Origin: Bartonella sp. ML69XJBT
GTDB lineage: Bacteria > Pseudomonadota > Alphaproteobacteria > Rhizobiales > Rhizobiaceae
Assembly: GCF_028618515.1 (NCBI RefSeq)
Contig: NZ_JAQITB010000008.1
Span: 1-64,000, forward strand
Length of the DNA stretch: 64,000 bases
Direction: 5' to 3'
A program made the translations under genes and the position numbers. The notes under the pieces were generated by a model. It made no database searches and was not told the DNA's origin. It saw only the letters and a list, made by a program, of their open reading frames with translations. Positions 41,867 through 50,069 of this stretch are shown here, in pieces; positions within the stretch are counted from its first letter, which is position 1; the number at the start of each line of letters is the position of its first letter.

Positions 41867-42540
41867 GATTATGTTCCAATGGCTCCATTCGTCAGAGTTT
41901 TTTGCTACACCAATTATATAATAGAGAGTATTTATAAAAAAGATGATAAAATGCTCATAATTGGAATGAATGGCAAAATGGTTAATTCTTATATTCTTGT
42001 CAAGAATATAGTATATTGGTTGTGAGTTGGTTAAATTCGAAATGTATGTGGCATTGAAATAAAAAAGTCGAGTCTAAATATCTTAAATGCGATTAATTGT
42101 AATTTATTCTCCTTTTTCATGCTTAATCATAGCTTACTTCAGGGATTTATGTGAGTATTCACTCTATAAATATATATGGTAAATTCAAAGAAGTGTTATA
42201 TTAATTTGTGGCGTTTAAGTATGAGAAGTTATACGATAAGGTAGAATTCTTATATTTATTTTTCAGTGGTCTTTATAGAGAGATATATTAGAAAAATAGC
42301 TTAATATTATATCAAACATTTTATTAAATGTTTTTATTATTTGTAAGTTTAAAATTTTGCATAATTATTAAATTTTATATCTCAAATAATCGCTTGTTTT
42401 TTACGTTTAAAGTTTAAATATTGAACTTTAAATTGTATAAATGAAGACTTATAGAAAATTCCGTAACATGCTCATATTTTCACATTGAAAATCAGCATAT
42501 TCTAACCTCTGACATCAAATTATGGTTTTATTAAGAAATG
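41867..42540. other. AT-rich region upstream of cpdR
   Basis: About 670 bases with no supported gene. It holds the palindrome at 41990-42010, which may belong to cpdR control. Confidence 0.45.
41990..42010. promoter_or_regulatory. 21-bp palindrome 124 bases upstream of cpdR
   Basis: TATATTCTTG and CAAGAATATA flank a single T. The shape fits a dimeric repressor site. It does not match the CtrA box. Confidence 0.4.
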
Positions 42541-43458
42541 TTATTTCATAGATATATCCGCGGAAATAAATGCATCAAATGCAGCCCAAAACTGTTTTTT
42601 GTAATTTTCTTCATACATGATTGTATCAAGTTCAGCACCTGTAATGGTGATACTGTCTGTTAAACGTGTCTGTTGACATAATTGTCGCACCTCAATGTTG
42701 TTGGTAATATTGTTTTGATTGGCGAGGATAAACAGTATTGGAATTTTTAAATGCTCATGAAGGATATTTTTTTTCATAGAATCAATTGCATTAAGTACTG
42801 ATGCCATCCATTGGGATGTTGGAGGATTGATAGAGGGGAAAGGTGTTTTATGAGCGTGCCCCAATTGTCTATTTTTTTGTTTTGTTTGTTTGAATTTTTT
42901 CCCACCTTTAGCTGGTAAAAAGCCAAGACCTATATCAGAAAGAAATTGTGTTAATTTATGTTGAAAGCCATTTGTTTTGTTGCCCAAAGGAGCAAAGAGG
43001 GGAGAAATGCAAAGCATTTTATTAAACTGAGGGTTAAGAAGATCCAATCCACTTAGTGCTATCAAACTACCTATACCATAGGTTAGCATATAGTAAGGTG
43101 GTGGACAGTTAGGGTATACAATTTGTTTAAGAAATTCATCTAAGTCATTTATATCATTGTTAATATCAAAATAATGATGTCGTTTTTGTTTTCTTGTATT
43201 AAGTGGTGATTTTTCTCGACCAAACCAATCAAATATTGCCGTATGAAAATCACGTTTAGACAGTTCATTCATTAATAAAAAATATTCTTCTAAAGTATTT
43301 GCATAGCTTTCGAGAATAACGACTGTTCCCTTAGATTTTTCTCTTTCAGGATATGTTAGAGCAAAACGAATTTTGCGATTTGTGGCTATTTTAAGGTAGC
43401 TATGATAGATATTGGGAGGGGTAGAATTCCAGTTTGTAGGATAAAGAGGTGTTTCCAA
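42541..43458 (-). CDS. PldB-like alpha/beta hydrolase lacking catalytic residues
   Basis: 305-residue protein of the lysophospholipase L2/serine aminopeptidase S33 family. The fold is clear: VVILESYANTLEEYFLLMNE corresponds to the usual GRGE..EKY loop, and ITGAELDTIMYEENYKKQFW with AAFDAFI is the typical C-terminus. By eye alignment all three catalytic positions are changed. The nucleophile elbow reads TYGIG with Gly128 for Ser, the Asp is Asn249, and the His of GARHE is Leu277. The frame is nevertheless intact, so it is probably a pseudoenzyme rather than a dying gene. The start is TTG at 43458 with AAGGA 6 bases ahead. A lysine-rich insert lies at 185-197. Confidence 0.75.
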   Translation of the reverse strand: METPLYPTNWNSTPPNIYHSYLKIATNRKIRFALTYPEREKSKGTVVILESYANTLEEYFLLMNELSKRDFHTAIFDWFGREKSPLNTRKQKRHHYFDINNDINDLDEFLKQIVYPNCPPPYYMLTYGIGSLIALSGLDLLNPQFNKMLCISPLFAPLGNKTNGFQHKLTQFLSDIGLGFLPAKGGKKFKQTKQKNRQLGHAHKTPFPSINPPTSQWMASVLNAIDSMKKNILHEHLKIPILFILANQNNITNNIEVRQLCQQTRLTDSITITGAELDTIMYEENYKKQFWAAFDAFISADISMK

Positions 43459-43639
43459 TTGATATCCTTTGCAGTGTATTTTTGTAACTTAGTACAAAAT
43501 GAGATAACGAGAGGATTTGAATATTTATGTAATGATGAAGATGAGTTAGGCAAACAATTATATTGCTTTTTATGTATTTTTATAAACTTAAATTACAATA
43601 CCGTTGAAATATTATAGAACGACTACCAGATAAATAGTG

Positions 43640-43741
43640 CAGTCGCCATAATGGGACTGTGGGTTCATGAGAAAGTTGGCCATTTGGAAACTTTGTGAGC
43701 CAATTTATAAATTATAGTCGCTCTAAAGGAGGGCAATATTT
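43640..43741 (+). promoter_or_regulatory. possible ROSE-like RNA thermometer leader of hsp20
   Basis: The hsp20 leader can fold into two hairpins (CAGTC 43640-43644 with GACTG 43655-43659; TTGGC 43676-43680 with GCCAA 43699-43703). Then a TCGCT at 43718-43722 lies just before the AGGAGG at 43727-43732. ROSE elements of alphaproteobacterial small heat-shock genes carry a UYGCU motif opposite the Shine-Dalgarno in the last hairpin. The fit is suggestive but was judged by eye. Confidence 0.4.
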
Positions 43742-44197
43742 ATGCGTCAAGTAGATTTTTCACCATTTTATCGTTCCACAGTAGGTTTTGATCATCTTTT
43801 TAACTGGTTTGATTCTAGGACACAACCTGATGATGTCTCTTCCTATCCACCCTATAACATTGAGCGTTTAACCGAAGATTCTTATAGAATTTCTATGGCT
43901 GTTGCGGGTTTTTCTCAAGATGAAATCGATATCGAAACGCATTGTAACCAGCTGATTATTAAGGGTGAAAGAAAACCTGAAGATGTTGATAAAGAACGTG
44001 AGTTCCTTTATCGAGGTATTGCTTCACGTGCTTTTGAGCGGCGTTTTCATTTGGCGGATCATGTTAAAGTTATCGGAGCAGAACTTGGCGATGGTCTTCT
44101 TCATATTCAGCTTAAAAGAGAAATGCCTGCTGAGCTAAAACCTAAAAAAATAACTGTGCAGACATCATCATCCGTCACGCAAAATGATAACACCTAG
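43742..44197 (+). CDS. small heat-shock protein, Hsp20 family
   Basis: ATP-independent holdase chaperone of the IbpA/HspA type, 151 residues. It opens with the class A N-terminus (FYRSTVGFDHLFNWFD). The alpha-crystallin domain at about 35-130 includes YRISMAVAGFSQDEIDIE and the FERRFHLADHVKV strand. The I-x-I motif is not obvious in the tail, which ends in a polar stretch. AGGAGG lies 9 bases before the ATG. A strong terminator follows, so it is a single-gene unit. Confidence 0.94.
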   Translation: MRQVDFSPFYRSTVGFDHLFNWFDSRTQPDDVSSYPPYNIERLTEDSYRISMAVAGFSQDEIDIETHCNQLIIKGERKPEDVDKEREFLYRGIASRAFERRFHLADHVKVIGAELGDGLLHIQLKREMPAELKPKKITVQTSSSVTQNDNT

Positions 44198-44261
44198 TAG
44201 ACCTAAAGTGCATTTAGCTGAGAAAGCTAAATGATTATAAATTCCTTCAAATAACAAAGTA

Positions 44262-44288
44262 ACGCGAGGCTTTTGTCTCGCGTTTTTA
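44262..44288 (+). terminator. intrinsic terminator of hsp20
   Basis: AACGCGAG, loop GCTTTTGT, CTCGCGTT followed by a T-run. GC-rich stem in an AT-rich context, 65 bases after the stop. Confidence 0.85.
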
Positions 44289-44311
44289 ATGTTCTTTATT
44301 AAAAGAAAGAC

Positions 44312-44370
44312 TTTTTCCTCAATTTAGGATAATCCTCCTATTATATATCACTGTAAATTGAGGAAAGAGA
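44312..44370. repeat. long inverted repeat downstream of hsp20
   Basis: Arms 44315-44327 (TTTCCTCAATTTA) and 44355-44367 (TAAATTGAGGAAA) are perfect complements, extendable to 16 pairs with one G-T, around a 27-base spacer. No T-tract follows. Function unknown; could be a small RNA or an element relic. Between here and 44729 I see nothing else. Confidence 0.6.
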
Positions 44371-44729
44371 GTAGATTTTTAAACTTCATCTCTGCATAAT
44401 GAAAGAGTAATTTAATTCACAAAAGAGGCATATGCTGTATTTGTAGATGGCTTACTGTGTTTAAATGAGAGAAGAAAAATTTATTAGAAAAAAGTGATAA
44501 TTTATTGTTTTCATAATTATTTTTCACCATAAAGTGAGAATTTTTTAAGCAGGGTTTAACATCTAAAAATCGAAAAAAGGATAAAGTGGTAAAACCAAGA
44601 TCTGCTAAAAAAGTGAGGGAAATCTTTGAAAAAATGAAATTGCTATAAATTCGCTATCAAAATATGCCAAACGAGATGATACGCCACAAATAAACCCACT
44701 CTGTATTGACTTGAAAGTTTCTCAAAAAA

Positions 44730-44806
<77 letters not shown>

Positions 44807-45450
44807 AATTGTGTAAAACGACTAAACGACTGTCTCTTTAAAGGCAAGAGAAAAGTAAAAAAAATAAAATCTAAAATACTCTTGCTCTTAAAAAAAACTT
44901 ACATTCGTAAAGCGAAATTTTGTATTTCAATAGTTTTTTGTTCATGAAAATAGATCATTAAGTTGTTCAATTTTTAGTTTCATTGATTTTATGGTTGTTA
45001 TATATACATATGTAGTGAATTATTTTACGCCTTTTGTGGAGATATAAGGTAAATTTCCCTATGCATATAAACATATTCATTTTTTAGGACTTCATAGAGA
45101 TGGGAGCAAGGATGATAGCTTTTTAAGGCTTTTGTTTGTTCATCAGGAATTAAAAAAAAGATAACCATTTTTATAAATGCAATGGTAAATGCGTGAGATT
45201 GAAGAATTTTTTCTTTATTTTTGATTTTATAAAATAAGTATTTTGTATGAGATATAAGGATTATAAAATAGAAATCTCAGATTGCATAATCACAAATCCA
45301 AATTGTTGAATATGAAGCTTTTATTCCGATGAGAAAAGATCAAAATATTTAAATGGTAAATTGTTGTTTTATTTCTCATATAGCAAGATAAGTAAAATAT
45401 CGGAAATAAAACATTTTAAATGTCTTTATTGAGCAAGAAAAGAGTAAATA
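44807..45450. other. AT-rich region upstream of the iron-sulfur carrier gene
   Basis: About 640 bases. A minus-strand 47-codon frame at 45025-45168 (IPDEQTKALKSYHPCSHLYE...) has protein-like composition, but it has no ribosome site and no family I recognise, so I leave it uncalled. Confidence 0.4.
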
Positions 45451-45828
45451 ATGAGCCGTTTTTCGGTAATAAGTTTAACGGAAGCTGCAGTAGGTCGTGT
45501 TAAAGCGATTATGGATACAAAAGATGCGCGGGGTATTCTGATTGGCATCAAGAAAGGTGGTTGTGCAGGTATGGAATATACCATTACTCTTGTAAAAGAA
45601 GAGAGATTAGATGCAGATGTTGTCGAAGTAAATGGAGCTCGTGTTTTTATAGCACATGATGCTGTGTTATTTTTATTAGGAACGCAGGTAGACTATGAAG
45701 TGACAACACTTCGTTCTGGGTTTATATTTAAAAACCCTAATCAAGTTTCAGCATGTGGGTGCGGTGAATCGGTAGAACTCCGTCCTGCTTTGCAAAATCA
45801 GTTAAATGAAACATATAAAATCAATTGA
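45451..45828 (+). CDS. iron-sulfur cluster carrier, IscA/SufA/HesB family
   Basis: A-type carrier that delivers [Fe-S] clusters to apoproteins. 125 residues with the three conserved cysteines: Cys38 in KKGGCAGMEYTI, and Cys102 and Cys104 in VSACGCGESVEL. The C-terminal extension after the CGCG motif is slightly long. In relatives the copy at the end of the suf operon is called SufA; here no suf gene is adjacent, so the exact name is open. Confidence 0.92.
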   Translation: MSRFSVISLTEAAVGRVKAIMDTKDARGILIGIKKGGCAGMEYTITLVKEERLDADVVEVNGARVFIAHDAVLFLLGTQVDYEVTTLRSGFIFKNPNQVSACGCGESVELRPALQNQLNETYKIN

Positions 45829-45894
45829 GCACTGTAAGATTTCATCGAGGGATTCAAGCGATCATTTTGTAGGTTTGTGAAATCTGATCTTTTT

Positions 45895-46716
45895 TTATCT
45901 CTCCATTTTCGCCTTATTCCAAAGATCTTCCATTTCATTCAAGGCTGTTTCAGCCAATGTTTTAGATCGCATGGATAAGCTTTCTTCAATATAGGCAAAA
46001 CGATTGCGAAATTTTGTATTTGTTTTTTTTAATGCTTGTTGTGAATCAATATTGAGGTGGTGTGCAAGATTCAGCAGAACAAAATAAAGATCACCGAATT
46101 CTGCTTCTATATCTGATATTTTATCATCTCTGATTGCTTCTTTGAGTTCATTGAGTTCTTCTTCGATTTTTGCAAAAATCTTATGATTCTCATGCCAATC
46201 AAAGCCCACTTTTGCAGCCTCTTTTTGTAAGGCGAGCGCTTCTTGATCTGCTGGCTGAATCTTTTTTACTTTTGCAAGAATGCTTTTCGTCACATCCTCT
46301 GATATATTTGCTTCTTCGCTGCCTTTTTTCTGTTCAGCCCATTCTATTTTTTTAATATGTTCCCATTCTTCTGCTATACCCCCCCGTTTTCTTTGTTCTG
46401 CATTACCAAAAACATGAGGATGACGGCGAATCATTTTTTTGGTGATTGCGTAAACAACATCTTCAAAAGTAAAGCTTCCTTCTTCTTGAGCGATTGTAGC
46501 ATGATAGACAACCTGTAAAAGAAGATCACCAAGCTCTTCGCAAAGGTCTGTTCGGTTTTTTCGTTCAATGGCATCGATAACCTCATAAACTTCTTCAAGC
46601 ATATAGGGTATGAGAGATTCGAATGTTTGTTTTATATTCCAGACACATCCGCTCTCACGATTTCGTAATGCTGTAACAATTGCTATAAGATCATTAATAT
46701 CTTTTGAGGCGATCAT
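45895..46716 (-). CDS. mazG: nucleoside triphosphate pyrophosphohydrolase MazG
   Basis: Hydrolyses (d)NTPs to NMP and PPi, cleaning up abnormal nucleotides. 273 residues with two MazG domains. The first has VWNIKQTFESLIPYMLEEVY and EELGDLLLQVVYHA; the second, KVGFDWHENHKIFAKIEEEL and IEAEFGDLYFVLLNLAHHL. AGGAG lies 8 bases before the ATG. It follows lpxXL by about 30 bases on the same strand and may be read through from that operon. Confidence 0.94.
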   Translation of the reverse strand: MIASKDINDLIAIVTALRNRESGCVWNIKQTFESLIPYMLEEVYEVIDAIERKNRTDLCEELGDLLLQVVYHATIAQEEGSFTFEDVVYAITKKMIRRHPHVFGNAEQRKRGGIAEEWEHIKKIEWAEQKKGSEEANISEDVTKSILAKVKKIQPADQEALALQKEAAKVGFDWHENHKIFAKIEEELNELKEAIRDDKISDIEAEFGDLYFVLLNLAHHLNIDSQQALKKTNTKFRNRFAYIEESLSMRSKTLAETALNEMEDLWNKAKMER

Positions 46717-46747
46717 TTATGCCTCTCCTATAAGGCTTATGGATATA

Positions 46748-47680
46748 TCAATCATCCCAACGTCTGTGTAACCACGTCCATTGTCCTGGATATTCACGTA
46801 TCCAACTTTCAACAATATCATTTAATTTTTGCGTGGAAGCAGCTATATCAATTTCATTTTTTTCATCAAGCGGGAGTTTTACACGTTCATATAATTCTAA
46901 ACGGTGACGCCCTCCAGAAAGACGGATACAACGCGCTGGATAAATATCACAATTATATTGACGTGCAAGTTTTATAATTAAAGGATTGGTTTTAAGTGGC
47001 CTATTAAAAAATGTTCCTAAAATACCACGGCGAAATTTTTGATCAACAAGCATACCAACGTTTTTACCCTCTGCTAACTTGGCTGCTAATGCCCAAGCTG
47101 CACCAGCTTTGGATGGAACAAGATGCCCCATGGACGTTTTCCGAGCTTTAAGAACCCGTTTGGCAATATAGGGATTATTGGGTGGTCTAAATAACACTGT
47201 CACATTAAGATCAAAACTTTGCGCGCATATAGGAAGGAGTTCGAAATTTCCGGTATGTGCTGTGAAAAAAATATGCGGTTTTTTTTCATTTTTTAATCGT
47301 TGAAATATTTCAATACCTTTAACTTCAATAAAACCTGGTTGGTCTGCATGAGGATCAAAATCAAAAATTTTATCAAGAAAAATATATTCAGCCAAAAAAC
47401 ATCCTATATTCTCCCACATTTCCATTGCAATTGCTTGGAGTTCTGCATCGGTTTTTTCTGGATACGCAGCTCTAAGATTTGCAAGAGCGATTTGATGACG
47501 ATGTAGAAAGGGACCAAATGTTTTTGCCAGCCAAGAAAAGAAAGAAACTCCAATGTTGACCGGAAAATATTTTAAAAGAGATAGAGAACCAATAAGGAAA
47601 TATCCCCATAAAAAATAAAACAATTTTTTTGCTATTATTTTAATATGATAAATAATTTTTTTAATATAAAATTTCATCAT
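46748..47680 (-). CDS. lpxXL: lipid A very-long-chain acyltransferase LpxXL
   Basis: Transfers the 26-28-carbon hydroxy acyl chain from AcpXL to lipid A. 310 residues with an N-terminal membrane helix (about 18-36) and the HtrB/LpxL family catalytic H-x4-E in FFTAHTGNFELLP (His142, Glu147). VLFRPPNNP and VGMLVDQKFRRGILGTFFNR follow. Last gene of the acpXL operon; its start is 3 bases from the adh stop, and the double ATG at 47680/47677 leaves one codon of doubt. Confidence 0.92.
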   Translation of the reverse strand: MMKFYIKKIIYHIKIIAKKLFYFLWGYFLIGSLSLLKYFPVNIGVSFFSWLAKTFGPFLHRHQIALANLRAAYPEKTDAELQAIAMEMWENIGCFLAEYIFLDKIFDFDPHADQPGFIEVKGIEIFQRLKNEKKPHIFFTAHTGNFELLPICAQSFDLNVTVLFRPPNNPYIAKRVLKARKTSMGHLVPSKAGAAWALAAKLAEGKNVGMLVDQKFRRGILGTFFNRPLKTNPLIIKLARQYNCDIYPARCIRLSGGRHRLELYERVKLPLDEKNEIDIAASTQKLNDIVESWIREYPGQWTWLHRRWDD

Positions 47681-47683
47681 AAC

Positions 47684-48712
47684 TTAATCGATTTTAAGAA
47701 TAATTTTACCAAAAACATCACGGCTCTCCATGCGTTTTAAAGCTGTATCAATTTCATCAAATCCAACAATTGTATCAATGACAGGATGTACAATGCCTTG
47801 GGCCATTTTTTGCATGGCGTTTTGCATATTTTCTATACGACAACCAAATGAACCGAATATTTTCAGTTGTTGCTGGAATAGATGCATAAGATTGAGTGGT
47901 GCTGTAACTCCAGAAGTAGAACCACAAGTTACCAAGCGTGCTCCTCGCTTCATACACAACAGAGAACCGCTCCATGTATCGGCTCCCACATGTTCAAAAA
48001 CAACATCAACTCCTTGTTTTTTGGTTAATTTGCGTACAACCCCTTCAAAACGATCTTTACGGTAGTTAATAACATAATCTGCACCAAGCGATTGTGCTTT
48101 TGTTATTTTTTCATCAGAACCTACAGTCGTGATAACTGTGCATCCTTTCTGTTTGGCGAGTTGAATGGCTGCTGAGCCAATACCAGAACCACCAGCCTGT
48201 ATCAGAATTGTTTCGCCTTCCTGTAGTTTTGCATTATCAAAAAGCATATGTTCTACAGTGCCAAAAGTAATGGGAGCAACAGCTGCTTGCTGCGCATCAC
48301 ACTTTGCAGGAGCAGGAACCAATAGGCGTGCTGGCAAATTAACAAGTTCACAAGCAAATCCATCAAGATGAAAACCGTAGACGCCTTTTACATGACTGCA
48401 AAGATTATCACGTCCTTCACGACAAGCTTGGCATATTCCGCAGGTTTGTGCACCATAAATTGAGACAATCTGTCCAAGTTGCAAATTTTTAACATTACTT
48501 CCCAGTTGAGTCACTTCACCAGAAGCTTCTGCACCAATTATGAGTGGCATTTTTCTTTTAGCAAAAGCCATACCACGCCAGCCCCATACATCAATATGAT
48601 TAAGAGCAACGGCTTTTATACGGACTGTTACTTCATCGGGAGGGGGAGGTGGTGGTGGAGCAATATTGGTGAGTTCAAGCTGGCGCTCATTTAAGAGTTG
48701 CAGTGCACGCAT
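47684..48712 (-). CDS. zinc-type alcohol dehydrogenase/enoyl reductase of the lipid A operon
   Basis: Medium-chain dehydrogenase/reductase, 342 residues, standing in the place of the adhXL gene of rhizobial clusters. There it probably reduces an intermediate during very-long-chain acyl synthesis. It shows the GAEASGEV catalytic-domain motif, four structural-zinc cysteines in CGICQACREGRDNLC, and a NAD(P)-binding GGSGIGSAAIQLA. A run of seven prolines occurs at residues 19-25. GAGGG lies ahead of the ATG. The reaction is inferred from context. Confidence 0.88.
   Translation of the reverse strand: MRALQLLNERQLELTNIAPPPPPPPDEVTVRIKAVALNHIDVWGWRGMAFAKRKMPLIIGAEASGEVTQLGSNVKNLQLGQIVSIYGAQTCGICQACREGRDNLCSHVKGVYGFHLDGFACELVNLPARLLVPAPAKCDAQQAAVAPITFGTVEHMLFDNAKLQEGETILIQAGGSGIGSAAIQLAKQKGCTVITTVGSDEKITKAQSLGADYVINYRKDRFEGVVRKLTKKQGVDVVFEHVGADTWSGSLLCMKRGARLVTCGSTSGVTAPLNLMHLFQQQLKIFGSFGCRIENMQNAMQKMAQGIVHPVIDTIVGFDEIDTALKRMESRDVFGKIILKID
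48638..48658 (-). repeat. seven-proline codon run in the adh gene
   Basis: Codons CCA CCA CCA CCT CCC CCT CCC for residues 19-25. C-rich and repetitive, so prone to slippage and to ribosome stalling that needs EF-P. Confidence 0.8.
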
Positions 48713-48780
48713 TATTATCCCTCTTTAATGTATTAAGGCTACGAGATTAGTATGATCAAGTTTGATCAATGTTGAAAAGA

Positions 48781-50055
48781 TTATCCTTTATAGGCTGTGA
48801 TAACAAGACTGGTATTTTGACCGCCAAATCCAAAGGAGTTTGACAAAACCGCATTGACACAAGCTTTACGACTATAATTTGGAACAACATCTAAAGGGAT
48901 AGCAGGGTCAGGATCATCATAATTGATTGTAGGGGGAAGGATCCCTGATTGAATTGTTAAAAGCGAAAAAATAGCCTCTATGGCGCCAGCTGCAGTTAAT
49001 GTGTGACCAATCATTGATTTATTAGAAGAGACTGGAATATGCTTCAAACCATCTCCAAAGACTGTTGATAATGCAAGATATTCCATCTTTTCATTTTCGG
49101 GTGTTGAAGTTCCATGCGCATTGATATAGTCAATTTCATTGATAGTTATTTTTGCATCATTTAAAGCTTTGCGAACGGCTTCAATTGCTGGAGATGCATT
49201 GGGTTTTGAACGTGTACGGTGAAAATCATCGGCTGTTTCTCCACAGCCGGCTAGAAGCCCTAAAATTGTCGCATTGCGATTTAGTGCACTTTCGAGAGAT
49301 TCAAGAACAAGAGCACCTGCCCCTTCTGCCATAACAAAACCATCGCGGTCACGGCTGAAAGGTTTTGCTGCTTTTTCTGCAGGATCATTCTGGGTTGAAA
49401 GAGCAGATAATAATGAAAAACGAATAAGAGATTCTGCTGAAACTGAACCATCTGTAGCGATAGTGAGTGCACGATTCGTTTCTCCCCTTCGAATAGCTTC
49501 AACACCTAATTGAATTGCCGTTGCACCAGATGCGCAAGCAGTAGAAAGTGTGACAGGAAGTCCTTTTGTACCAAATTTTTTTTGCAGTTTTTCTGCAATT
49601 GCCCCAAATTGTGTGGCTTCGAAAAGTGTCTCATAGAGGTTATGGCGGCAGACTTTAAGAAGATGTGCATAAGAAGGTTCCTCAATAGATATCTCTTTTT
49701 GATCAAGAGCAAAGCGTGCTGTCCAGTCAAGCTCAACAGGGGGAGCAGCTAGAAATAATGGTCCATTAAAATTTGTTTTATCAAGGTCTGCTTGTTCTAA
49801 AGCTTCTTCTGCAGCAAGATCAGCAAGCCTTTCAGAAAGAGCTGAAGCACCAAGTGTACTTTCTTTAAGAAAGTCAACTGTTCCAGCAATATAGGTATTT
49901 AATCCTTTAATAGGAAAACGTGTTATTTTATGGATACCACTCATACCGCTTGTTAATTTTTGCCAATTTTCCTGCTTACCTTGTCCCAGTGATGTTATAA
50001 TTCCTGCTCCAGTTATTGCCACAAGTGGACGTCCAAAATAATCATTATATTTCAC
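48781..50055 (-). CDS. fabF1XL: beta-ketoacyl-ACP synthase FabF1XL
   Basis: Condensing enzyme that elongates the acyl chain on AcpXL. 424 residues with an intact triad: Cys174 in STACASGATAIQLG, His314 in INAHGTSTPE and His351 in MIGHTLTAAGAIEA. The gene starts with GTG at 50055 with GAGGAGAA about 10 bases ahead. It follows the second ketosynthase gene after 14 bases; the two probably form a pair. Confidence 0.92.
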   Translation of the reverse strand: MKYNDYFGRPLVAITGAGIITSLGQGKQENWQKLTSGMSGIHKITRFPIKGLNTYIAGTVDFLKESTLGASALSERLADLAAEEALEQADLDKTNFNGPLFLAAPPVELDWTARFALDQKEISIEEPSYAHLLKVCRHNLYETLFEATQFGAIAEKLQKKFGTKGLPVTLSTACASGATAIQLGVEAIRRGETNRALTIATDGSVSAESLIRFSLLSALSTQNDPAEKAAKPFSRDRDGFVMAEGAGALVLESLESALNRNATILGLLAGCGETADDFHRTRSKPNASPAIEAVRKALNDAKITINEIDYINAHGTSTPENEKMEYLALSTVFGDGLKHIPVSSNKSMIGHTLTAAGAIEAIFSLLTIQSGILPPTINYDDPDPAIPLDVVPNYSRKACVNAVLSNSFGFGGQNTSLVITAYKG

Positions 50056-50069
50056 TATAGAAATTCTCC

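Noticed and set aside
45025-45168. 47-codon minus-strand frame upstream of the iron-sulfur carrier
   Set aside because: Protein-like composition but no ribosome site or known relatives; could be a gene relic.
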